From the NCBI RefSeq assembly GCF_900186865.1, contig NZ_LT906480.1, forward strand, positions 2,870,001 through 2,934,000: 64,000 nucleotides of DNA, written 5' to 3'. Below, one piece after another: positions 54,863 to 62,448 of the stretch. How positions within the stretch are numbered: the first letter of the stretch is position 1; every line of letters starts with the position of its first letter. The notes beneath the pieces are model-generated. The model was given only the letters and a program-made list of their open reading frames with translations, was not told where the DNA came from and ran no database searches. The DNA is from Stenotrophomonas maltophilia. Lineage in GTDB: Bacteria; Pseudomonadota; Gammaproteobacteria; Xanthomonadales; Xanthomonadaceae. Position numbers and translations under genes: made by a program.

Positions 54863-54893
54863 CTTGACCTCAACCAATGTTGAGGTGCGATAA
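54863..54893 (+). promoter_or_regulatory. SoxR-type promoter of sodA
   Basis: TTGACC (-35, 54863-54868) and GATAAC (-10, 54888-54893) are 19 bp apart, longer than the normal 17 and typical of MerR-family promoters. The 18-bp dyad CCTCAACCAATGTTGAGG (54867-54884) fills that spacer and closely resembles the SoxR box CCTCAAG-N4-CTTGAGG. SoxR activates such promoters by distorting the spacer when oxidised. Confidence 0.72.
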
Positions 54894-54942
54894 CAGTCTC
54901 CCCACGGCCAGCCCTCTGGCCTTCCCCACGGAGATTGCTTCA

Positions 54943-55572
54943 ATGTCGTACTCGCTTCCCCCGCTCCCCTACGCCTACGACGCCCTTGAGCCGCATTTCG
55001 ATGCGCGCACGATGGAGATCCACCACAGCAAGCACCACCAGACCTACGTCAACAACCTCAACGCCGCCACCGAGCAGGCAGGCATCGCCGAGCAGCCGGT
55101 CGAGGCGCTGATCGCCAACCTCGATGCCGTGCCCGAGGCGCAGCGCGGCGCGGTCCGCAACAACGGTGGTGGCCACGCCAACCACAGCCTGTTCTGGACC
55201 GTACTCAGCACCCACGGTGGTGCACCCGATGATGAGCTGGCCGCCGCCATCGACCGCGATCTTGGCGGCTTCGATGCCTTCAAGGACGCCTTCACCAAGG
55301 CGGCGCAGACCCGCTTCGGCAGCGGCTGGGCCTGGCTGACCAGCGATCGCGATGGCCGCCTGCAGGTGGAAAGCAGCGCCAACCAGGACAGCCCGTTGAT
55401 GGGTGCAGCCGTGGGCCTGTCGGGCAACACCCCGATCCTCGCACTGGATGTCTGGGAACACGCCTACTACCTGCACTACCAGAACCGTCGCCCGGACTAC
55501 ATCGGTGCGTTCTTCAACATCATCAACTGGGCCGAGGTCGGCCGGCGCTACCGCCAGGCCAGGGCCTCATGA
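54943..55572 (+). CDS. sodA: Manganese superoxide dismutase SodA
   Basis: A 209-residue cytoplasmic superoxide dismutase. Metal ligands: His in [10 protein letters not shown] (residue about 27), His in [12 protein letters not shown], Asp and His in [18 protein letters not shown] and the glutamine in SSANQDSP point to the manganese rather than the iron type. It is preceded by a SoxR-type promoter and shares an ATGA overlap with the flavin reductase gene, giving a small oxidative-stress operon. Confidence 0.95.
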   Translation: MSYSLPPLPYAYDALEPHFDARTMEIHHSKHHQTYVNNLNAATEQAGIAEQPVEALIANLDAVPEAQRGAVRNNGGGHANHSLFWTVLSTHGGAPDDELAAAIDRDLGGFDAFKDAFTKAAQTRFGSGWAWLTSDRDGRLQVESSANQDSPLMGAAVGLSGNTPILALDVWEHAYYLHYQNRRPDYIGAFFNIINWAEVGRRYRQARAS

Positions 55573-56144
55573 GCGGCGAGACACTGCCGTACGCCGGGCC
55601 GTGGGCGGGGGTATTCCCCGCCCCGGCGCCGGTGCCGTCGGTCGAGATGCCGCCGCGTGCACTGCGGCGGCTGCTCGGCCACTTTCCTACCGGCGTGGCC
55701 ATCGTCTGCGCACGCGATGCGCAGGGCAAGCCCATCGGCCTGACCATCAATTCGTTCGTGCCGGTGTCATTGCAGCCGCCCCTGGTGCTGTGGAACCTGG
55801 CGTTGCACGCGCAGAGCCTGTCCACCTTCCAGAGCGCCACCCGCTTTGCGATCAGCGTGCTGGCGGCCGACCAGGAAGCGCTGGCCCGGCGCTTTGCCGA
55901 TCCGCAGGTACGCAACCGCTTCGACGGCCTGGCATTGCTGGATGACGACGAGGACGCCCCGCCACGCATCGCCGGTGCGGTGGCCCATCTCACCTGTACC
56001 CGCCACGCACAGTGGCCGGTGGGCGATCACCTGCTGCTGGCCGGCCGCATCATCGAAGTGCACGAGAACGGCGGCGCGCCGCTGCTGTTCCATCGGGGCC
56101 GCTTCCAGCCCGGCCCGGCCGAGCTGCTGGTGGAGGTGCGCTGA
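55569..56144 (+). CDS. Flavin reductase-like protein
   Basis: A 191-residue FMN-binding split-barrel protein of the flavin reductase family: [62 protein letters not shown]. It may supply reduced flavin to a partner oxygenase or act in redox repair. Its position directly after sodA suggests it is induced with it. ATGA overlaps on both sides. Confidence 0.88.
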   Translation: MSGETLPYAGPWAGVFPAPAPVPSVEMPPRALRRLLGHFPTGVAIVCARDAQGKPIGLTINSFVPVSLQPPLVLWNLALHAQSLSTFQSATRFAISVLAADQEALARRFADPQVRNRFDGLALLDDDEDAPPRIAGAVAHLTCTRHAQWPVGDHLLLAGRIIEVHENGGAPLLFHRGRFQPGPAELLVEVR

Positions 56145-56479
56145 TGAACATTGAAGCTCTGGAATGCATGCTTGCCGACGGCAAGGACGGCGCGCTGCTG
56201 CGCTTCGGCCTGGGCAAGGGCTGGCTGGATGCCGGCAACCCGGTGCGCGCGGCGACCCATCTGGGCCGTTGCGTGGTGCTTGATCCGCAATACTCGGCGG
56301 CGTGGAAGCTGCTGGGCAAGGCCTGGCTGGCCAGTGGCCAGCCGCAGGCGGCGCGCGAAGCATGGCAACGCGGCTTGAGCGTGGCCGGCAGCAAGGGCGA
56401 CCAGCAGGCACGCAAGGAAATGCAGGTGTTCCTGCGACGCCTGGACCGCGAGCAGGCGGACCTGGCGAAAGCGGGCTGA
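56144..56479 (+). CDS. Small TPR protein
   Basis: A 111-residue helical protein with tetratricopeptide-like units (LGKGWLDAGNPVRAATHLGR; AWKLLGKAWLASGQPQAARE). A protein-interaction adaptor is likely. Third gene of the sodA transcript by overlap. Confidence 0.82.
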   Translation: MNIEALECMLADGKDGALLRFGLGKGWLDAGNPVRAATHLGRCVVLDPQYSAAWKLLGKAWLASGQPQAAREAWQRGLSVAGSKGDQQARKEMQVFLRRLDREQADLAKAG

Positions 56480-56484
56480 GTCGA

Positions 56485-57633
56485 TCAGCCCGCGTTGGCC
56501 GATGCCGGTGCGGACATGATGTCCGACATCGGCAGGCGGCGCGGCTTGCTCGGGAACGCGTGACGCAGGATGCGCCAGACCACCTGCCCGAACTGACGCG
56601 GCAGCGAGCCGTTGTTGTAGTGCTGGCCGTAACGGCGGCAGATGTCCTTCACTTCCTTGGCAATGGCCGCATAGCGGTTGGCCGGCAGGTCCGGGTAGAA
56701 GTGGTGCTCGATCTGGTGGCTGAGGTTGCCCGACAGCACGTTGATCAGGAAGCCGCCACTGATGTTGGACGAACCGCGCAGCTGGCGCAGGTACCAGTGG
56801 CCGCGCGATTCATTGCGCAGGCATTCCTTCGGGAAGGTTTCCGATTCGGCGGTGAAGTGGCCGCAGAAGATGATCACGTAGGTCCAGATGTTGCGCAGGC
56901 CGTTGGCGACCAGGTTGCCCAGCATCACGGTGAGGAAGAACGGGCCGGCCAGCAGCGGGAAGAACACGTAGTCCTTCAGCACCTGGCGGGCCATTTTCCG
57001 CGCCACCGGGCGGGTCTGCATCCACATCGCACGGCCGCTGATGCGGCCCTTCAGCCAACGGCCCAGGCGCAGGTCCTGCGCGGCCACGCCCCACTGGAAC
57101 AGCAGCGCGAAGATCGGTGCGATGATCGGCTGCAGCAGATAGAACGGCTTCCAGCGCTGTTCCGGGAAGATGCGCAGCAGGCCGTAGCCGATGTCATCGT
57201 CCATGCCACGCACGTTGGTGTAGGTGTGGTGGCGGAAATTGTGGGTCTTGCGCCAGTTGTCGGCGGTGGCAACGATGTCCCACTCGTAGGTGTTGCCATT
57301 GAGCTTGGGGTCACCGGTCCAGTCGAACTGGCCATGCATGACGTTGTGGCCCAGCTCCATGTTCTCCAGGATCTTCGACAGCGCCAGCAGCAGCGTGCCG
57401 GTGATCGCAGCCGGCCACAGCAGCGGCATCCAGAACAGCGGCGAGAACGCCGCCAGGAACAGCAGGCCGCGCCCCCCCACGCCGAACCAGCGCACGGCGG
57501 CAGCCACGCGGCGGATGTAGCGGGTATCGGAGGCGCCGAGGCTGCCGATCACACGGTCGCGGATCGCATCGAGTTCCTCACCGAAGGCATGCATCTCGGC
57601 GGTGCTCAGGGCACGGTCGGTAGCGCGGGTCAT
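56485..57633 (-). CDS. Membrane fatty acid desaturase
   Basis: A 382-residue membrane acyl-lipid or acyl-CoA desaturase. The three histidine boxes are present: GHNVMHGQ near residue 95, HNFRHH near 132 and HQIEHH near 310. Hydrophobic segments lie between them. The next gene upstream encodes a ferredoxin reductase that can deliver electrons, and a FabR-like repressor is divergent from the pair; the set adjusts unsaturated fatty acid content. Confidence 0.93.
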   Translation of the reverse strand: MTRATDRALSTAEMHAFGEELDAIRDRVIGSLGASDTRYIRRVAAAVRWFGVGGRGLLFLAAFSPLFWMPLLWPAAITGTLLLALSKILENMELGHNVMHGQFDWTGDPKLNGNTYEWDIVATADNWRKTHNFRHHTYTNVRGMDDDIGYGLLRIFPEQRWKPFYLLQPIIAPIFALLFQWGVAAQDLRLGRWLKGRISGRAMWMQTRPVARKMARQVLKDYVFFPLLAGPFFLTVMLGNLVANGLRNIWTYVIIFCGHFTAESETFPKECLRNESRGHWYLRQLRGSSNISGGFLINVLSGNLSHQIEHHFYPDLPANRYAAIAKEVKDICRRYGQHYNNGSLPRQFGQVVWRILRHAFPSKPRRLPMSDIMSAPASANAG

Positions 57634-57644
57634 GGCAGGCGTCC

Positions 57645-58715
57645 TCAGAGATCCAGGGTCAGGTCGGTAGTCGGTGCGCTCACGCAGATCCGCACCGGCT
57701 GTGCCGATTCGGACTGCAGGTCGCCGGTGCGCAGATGGCGAGTGGCGCCACTGACGCGGTCACAGCTGCAGCTGTTGCAGATGCCCATGCGGCAACCATG
57801 CTTGGGCTTGATGCCGTGGGCTTCGAGGCTTTCCAGCAGCGAGCGGCCACGCGGCACGCTCAGCTGACGGCCACTGCGCGCAAGCGTCAGCGACACCTCG
57901 CCTTCGCTGCTGGCATCGCGCAGCGGTGCCGGCGGGGTGAAGGCTTCGGCCTGGAAGCCAGCCACCTGCTGCGCCAGGCGTTCACGCGCAGCAGCAACGA
58001 AGCCGTCCGGGCCGCAGGCCAGCACATGGCGCTGCGCCAGCGGCGTGTCATCGCCGGCCACCTGCAGATCATGGGTATCGATTCGCGCTGCCGGCGCCTC
58101 ACCCTCGCGGGTGGTCAGCAGGTGCACGCGCAGGTTCGGATGCGCCGCGGCCAGCGCCTGCAGTTCATCACGGAACTGCAGATGGGCGGCGGTGCGCTCC
58201 CAGTAGAACAGGTCCACCGGCGCTGCCAGCGGACGATGGCAGGCGTCGCGCAACAGGCTGCGCATCGGCGTGATGCCACTGCCGGCAGCCAGCAGCAGCA
58301 CCGGCGCCGCGGCCGGCATATGGAATTCGCCGAAGGCGGCATCGAGGCGGAACAGTTCGCCCGGCTGCGCATGGTTGACCAGATGCTGGCTGACCCGGCC
58401 GCCGTCGATCGCCTTGACGGTGATCGCCAGTTCTCGCCGACCCAGTGCGGTGGGGCTGTAGCTGCGCTGCCACAAGCGCCCTTCAATCTCGACGCCGAGG
58501 GTGACGTGCTGGCCAGCGCGCATGCCGGCCCAGTGCCGGTTGGTGCGCAGGACCAGGGTCGCCGCGCCCTCGCCGGCCGGCTCACGCCGGACCAGGCGGG
58601 CCACCGGCTCGCGCAGGGTCCACAGGGGATTGAGCTGGCCCGCCCAGAAATCGAACAGCGACGGCGAGACCCAGCGGTACGGAGAGAACAGGGACGGACG
58701 GACGACAGCGCTCAT
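57645..58715 (-). CDS. Ferredoxin reductase with 2Fe-2S domain
   Basis: A 356-residue electron donor for the desaturase. FAD-binding RSYSPTAL near residue 85, NAD-binding LLAAGSGITPMRSLL and LACGPDGFV, then a C-terminal 2Fe-2S domain with GCRMGICNSCSCDRV and a later cysteine (VRICVS). It lies 11 bp upstream of the desaturase on the same strand. The ATG at 58715 is favoured; the frame extends to 58754 over the operator. Confidence 0.93.
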   Translation of the reverse strand: MSAVVRPSLFSPYRWVSPSLFDFWAGQLNPLWTLREPVARLVRREPAGEGAATLVLRTNRHWAGMRAGQHVTLGVEIEGRLWQRSYSPTALGRRELAITVKAIDGGRVSQHLVNHAQPGELFRLDAAFGEFHMPAAAPVLLLAAGSGITPMRSLLRDACHRPLAAPVDLFYWERTAAHLQFRDELQALAAAHPNLRVHLLTTREGEAPAARIDTHDLQVAGDDTPLAQRHVLACGPDGFVAAARERLAQQVAGFQAEAFTPPAPLRDASSEGEVSLTLARSGRQLSVPRGRSLLESLEAHGIKPKHGCRMGICNSCSCDRVSGATRHLRTGDLQSESAQPVRICVSAPTTDLTLDL

Positions 58716-58736
58716 GAGCGAACTATACGGGCGCAC

Positions 58737-58760
58737 ATACACCTGTGTATACATGTGTAT
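58737..58760. promoter_or_regulatory. FabR-type operator candidate
   Basis: A 24-bp dyad, ATACACCTGTGTATACATGTGTAT up to position 20 and beyond, with perfect ATACAC/GTGTAT outer arms around a GTGTATAC centre. It lies between the ferredoxin reductase gene and the regulator gene, where a TetR-family repressor would act on both promoters. Confidence 0.65.
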
Positions 58761-58807
58761 ATTGAACCGGATTGGGTATGATTCAGCCTCGCCCCACCGG
58801 AACCCCC

Positions 58808-59464
58808 ATGGCCGCCGCCACCGCCTTGTCGACGCCCGAAGATGCCAACAGCCCGGCCCGCCGTACGGTGAGCCGCGAGGATCTGCTGGCCGCCGCCCTG
58901 AAACTGATCGGGCCGCACCGCAGCCTGTCCACGCTCAGCCTGCGCGAAGTGGCACGTGAGGCCGGCATCGCGCCGAACAGCTTCTACCGTCAGTTCCGCG
59001 ACATGGATGAACTGGCCGTGGCGCTGATCGACGCCGCCGGCCGCTCGCTGCGCACCATCATCGGCGAGGCCCGCCAGCGCGCCACCTCCACCGCCACCAG
59101 CGTGGTGCGCGTTTCCGTGGAGACCTTCATGGAGCAGCTGCGCGCCGACGACAAGCTGCTGCACGTGCTGCTGCGCGAAGGCGCGGTCGGCTCGGACGAC
59201 TTCAAGCACGCGGTCGAACGCGAACTGCACTACTTCGAGGAAGAGCTGCAGCACGACCTGGTGCGTCTGGCCGCACTGGATGGCGCCGTACTGCATGCCC
59301 CGGAACTGGTGGCCAAGGCCATCACCCGGCTGGTGTTCGCGATGGGCGCCACCGCCATGGACCTGCCGCCGGAGAAGGATCCGGAACTGGTCGAGCAGAT
59401 CTCCACGATGATCCGCATGATCATCGTCGGCGCCCGCACCCCCGCCGCGTTCCGCCGCGGCTGA
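58808..59464 (+). CDS. FabR-like TetR-family regulator
   Basis: A 218-residue TetR-family repressor resembling FabR, which senses the ratio of unsaturated to saturated acyl chains. The N-terminal helix-turn-helix reads TLSLREVAREAGIAPNSFYR; REDLLAAALKLIGPHRSLS leads it. Divergent from the desaturase pair with a dyad between. The start is uncertain: ATG at 58808 has a GGAA upstream, ATG at 58778 and TTG at 58772 are also in frame. Confidence 0.88.
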   Translation: MAAATALSTPEDANSPARRTVSREDLLAAALKLIGPHRSLSTLSLREVAREAGIAPNSFYRQFRDMDELAVALIDAAGRSLRTIIGEARQRATSTATSVVRVSVETFMEQLRADDKLLHVLLREGAVGSDDFKHAVERELHYFEEELQHDLVRLAALDGAVLHAPELVAKAITRLVFAMGATAMDLPPEKDPELVEQISTMIRMIIVGARTPAAFRRG

Positions 59465-59476
59465 TCAAGCTCCCCT

Positions 59477-59513
59477 GGGCCGGATCCCTTTCCGCAGGAA
59501 GGGGTCCTGGCCC
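59477..59513 (+). terminator. Hairpin terminator after the FabR-like gene
   Basis: GGGCCGGATCCCTTTCC pairs with GGAAGGGGTCCTGGCCC across a 3-base loop, 13 bp after the stop codon. There is no strong T run after it, so it may be a weak or Rho-assisted stop. Confidence 0.6.
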
Positions 59514-59830
59514 GCATCCCCCGACTCCATGGAGCCTCCCACGGCGCCGCCGTGCCGGGGAACTGCGGGTGCCATCACAGAACTGCATTGCGAACGGGCA
59601 GTTTGGGCATCTTCCACGCGCCATTCACTGCGCCCTCACGCACGCTGAATTATTCAGACCGCGCGCTCCATTCAGTTTGGTGAGTTATTGAACGAGGTTT
59701 GAATCCGGCAAGTGCCGCTGCAGTCGTTTCAGATTAATTGTATGGCCCAGGCAAGACCCGATCCGCACAGTGCCGCCTCCGGCCCTGCGGATGCAGGTCC
59801 CACCCCAATGAGCTTCAAGGAGAAACACCC
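59514..59830. other. Intergenic region upstream of the autotransporter
   Basis: No gene is evident. An AT-rich part (59640-59710) contains the perfect dyad CTGAAT-t-ATTCAG at 59645-59657 and likely holds the autotransporter promoter. Which regulator would bind the dyad cannot be said. Confidence 0.45.
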
Positions 59831-62188
59831 ATGCGCATGATGCAGTTCACGCCGAAGTTTCCTTCCACTTTCGTCCATTCGCGGTTGGCGCTTGCACTCG
59901 CCGGGCTGATTCTCGTGCCCTCCCTGGAGGCCGCGGCCGTTGATCTGACCAACGGCGCATCCGCTACGGTCGTTCCGGGCCATGTCTGGGTCGGGCAGGA
60001 CTTCACGCTCCGTGGCAATTCGCAGCTGACCGTCGACGGCACTCGCGTCGGCTCAGTAAATTCGCAAGTTTCGACACTCACCCTCAGCAACGCATCCGCC
60101 GGCCAGGTCACGTTGACGGATTCCGTCGGCGACATCCGAGGCAGCACGCTGGTCGGCCTGAACACTGGTGCAGTACTGTCCAACCCGGCATCGGCGCGCA
60201 CAGTCATCACCATTTCAAACAGCCGCGTCGAAAGTCCTTTCACGGCTTCGCGCATTTCGGGCGGCGGAACCATCCGTGCCTCATCGACGGCCTTTGCTGG
60301 CAATGTGCACGGCGTCGAGATACTGGCGGGCATTCTGGAACTGCGCAGCGGTTCTTCCGTCGTTGGCGCGCAGGATGGCATCTACAGCCGACTCAACGCT
60401 GGCGGCCAACCCGCCATCGGCCCGGATGGGTGGTACGTACTTGTCGATGGCTCTTCGGTGGAAGGAACCGCTGGCGCAGCGCTCAGCGCGCAAGCCGTGG
60501 GCTCAACTCCGCAGGTCAACCGCTTCGTCGTGCAGAACGGCGCCACGCTGAAGGGTGGCAACGGCAACCTCCTGCAGGCCAACGCAGGTGCCCTGTTCGA
60601 CTTTACCGGCCGAACTTCCACGCTGGCCGGGAACTTCACCATTGCCGATACCGCCACCGGCACGCTGCGCTTCCTTGACGGCCTCGACCTCACCGGCCGC
60701 ATCCTCGGCCCAGCCGACGTCATCGTCGACCAGGGCGGCCGCTGGACACTGTCCGGCGACAGCAACACCGGCAACCTCACTCTGGGTGCGGGAAGTGACA
60801 TTTTCCTTGGTGCTGCAAACACTGCGGCGTATCCGCAGCTGACCGTCAACGGCAACTACACCGGCAATGGCGGCACCCTGCACTTCAACACGGTGCTGGC
60901 CGGCGACGACGCAGCAAGCTCGCGCATGCACGTGACCGGTGATACCAGCGGCACCACCCAGGTCACCGTCAACAACATTGCCGGTGCTGGCGCACAGACC
61001 GTCAACGGCATTCCGCTGATGCAGGTGGACGGTGCCAGCAATGGCCACCTCGCACTGCAGGGCCGCGCCATCGGTGGCATGTACGAGTATTTCCTGCGCA
61101 AGGGCACGCCGGGCGCCAACAACGGCAACTGGTACCTGACCTCGGCCTACACCGGCAATCCGTGCGATATCAATCCGTCGCTGCCGGAGTGCACGCCGGT
61201 GGACCCGGTGGATCCGGTCGACCCTGTGGACCCGGTCGATCCCACCGATCCGGTCGATCCGGTCCCCGTGCTGCGTCCGGAGCCGGGCGCGTACCTGGCC
61301 AACCAGGCCGCGGCCGTGCAGATGTTCCAGCTGCGCCGCCATGACCGCGGCGAGCCCGGCTTCGACCGCGCCCGCATCGGCAGCTGGGTGCGCGCCGGGC
61401 GTGACCAGCTGCAGGCCAACGTGGCCGGCCAGGTCGACGCCCGTACCCACATCAACACCCTGCAGCTGGGCAGCGATGTCTGGCGCTGGGGCGATGGCCG
61501 TGGCCAGGCCGGCGTGATGCTCGGCACCGGCGAGGCGACCACACAGGCGGTGTCGACGCTGAGCGGTTATGGCACCCGCGGCAAGATCAAGGGCAAGTCG
61601 GCCGGTGTCTACCTGGGCTGGGTGCAGGATGCACAGAGCAGTGCCGGCCTGTATGTGGACGGCTGGCTGCAGGCGGCGCGCTTCGACAACGAGGTGCAGA
61701 GCGAAGGCATCGCCCGTGAGACCTACGACTCCAGGACCCGCAGTGCATCGTTGGAAGCCGGTTATGCCTGGGCCATCCGCAGCACTGAGGCCAGCACGCT
61801 GTACCTGCAGCCACAGGCGCAGCTGACCTGGACCGACTACGACGGCGACAGCCTGGTCGAAGACAATGGCACCACGGTGGAAGACGGTCGCGGCGGCGGC
61901 CTCAACAGCCGCCTCGGCCTGCGCCTGTTTGGCCAGAGCACGCTGCAGGGCAACCGCGTGCAGCCGTTCCTGGCAGCGAACTGGCTGCGTGGCCAGCGCG
62001 ATGAGGCCATGCGCTTCAACAGCGAGTCGTTGAGCGCGAAGACGCCGGAGAACCGTTACGAAGTGCAGGCCGGTGCCCAGCTGCAGCTGGGCCAGCGTTG
62101 GAGCGCATGGGGTGACCTGCGTGTGCAGCGTGGCGACAGCGGCTACCGCAACCATGGTGCCCAGGTGGGCCTGCGCGCCGCCTGGTAA
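59831..62188 (+). CDS. Type Va autotransporter
   Basis: A 785-residue self-secreting surface protein. The signal peptide ends LEAAA; a passenger of about 420 residues is rich in Ser/Thr/Asn/Gly repeats (LTLSNASAGQVTLTDSVGD) typical of a beta helix. A VDP/TDP repeat linker lies near 455-475. The C-terminal 280 residues form the beta barrel (GSWVRAGRDQLQANVAGQVD) and end in a terminal aromatic residue, tryptophan, as barrels require. AAGGAGA precedes the ATG at 59831; the frame upstream is not used. Passenger function, adhesin or esterase, is not visible. Confidence 0.9.
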   Translation: MRMMQFTPKFPSTFVHSRLALALAGLILVPSLEAAAVDLTNGASATVVPGHVWVGQDFTLRGNSQLTVDGTRVGSVNSQVSTLTLSNASAGQVTLTDSVGDIRGSTLVGLNTGAVLSNPASARTVITISNSRVESPFTASRISGGGTIRASSTAFAGNVHGVEILAGILELRSGSSVVGAQDGIYSRLNAGGQPAIGPDGWYVLVDGSSVEGTAGAALSAQAVGSTPQVNRFVVQNGATLKGGNGNLLQANAGALFDFTGRTSTLAGNFTIADTATGTLRFLDGLDLTGRILGPADVIVDQGGRWTLSGDSNTGNLTLGAGSDIFLGAANTAAYPQLTVNGNYTGNGGTLHFNTVLAGDDAASSRMHVTGDTSGTTQVTVNNIAGAGAQTVNGIPLMQVDGASNGHLALQGRAIGGMYEYFLRKGTPGANNGNWYLTSAYTGNPCDINPSLPECTPVDPVDPVDPVDPVDPTDPVDPVPVLRPEPGAYLANQAAAVQMFQLRRHDRGEPGFDRARIGSWVRAGRDQLQANVAGQVDARTHINTLQLGSDVWRWGDGRGQAGVMLGTGEATTQAVSTLSGYGTRGKIKGKSAGVYLGWVQDAQSSAGLYVDGWLQAARFDNEVQSEGIARETYDSRTRSASLEAGYAWAIRSTEASTLYLQPQAQLTWTDYDGDSLVEDNGTTVEDGRGGGLNSRLGLRLFGQSTLQGNRVQPFLAANWLRGQRDEAMRFNSESLSAKTPENRYEVQAGAQLQLGQRWSAWGDLRVQRGDSGYRNHGAQVGLRAAW

Positions 62189-62192
62189 GGCC

Positions 62193-62226
62193 AACGCCGC
62201 CCCGGGCCCAGGCCTGGGGCGGCGTT
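62193..62226 (+). terminator. Intrinsic-type terminator after the autotransporter gene
   Basis: AACGCCGCCCC pairs with GGGGCGGCGTT around a 12-base loop, starting 5 bp after the stop codon. The T run is short (GTTCC), but the 11-bp GC-rich stem is strong. Confidence 0.75.
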
Positions 62227-62356
62227 CCTCAACTTCCCTCGCTCCCTGCCGTGCATGACATCCGGCAGGGTTCTGGCGTTACTTTGTAATGTTATAACAC
62301 CGTCGTCCGCGATGTCCTGATCCCGCTTTCGGCTTCGTGATTGCACTGACTTATTT

Positions 62357-62374
62357 ATATAGCCGTTGCTATAT
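62357..62374. promoter_or_regulatory. AT-rich dyads upstream of the TonB receptor gene
   Basis: ATATAGC-cgtt-GCTATAT is a perfect dyad about 75-90 bp upstream of the receptor start, in an AT-rich promoter-like tract. A second dyad, TGTTATAACA, lies at 62290-62299. Both are candidates for metal-responsive control. Confidence 0.5.
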
Positions 62375-62448
62375 CTATGACCCTCTGCTTTCATATGCGT
62401 CAGCCAGGTCGCCCTCGCCGCCTTTCCTCTCCCAAGGACGACGCCCTC

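Noticed and set aside
62290..62299. Zur box upstream of the TonB receptor
   Set aside because: TGTTATAACA lacks the central part of the usual TGTTATA-N-TATAACA site, so it is listed only as a dyad.
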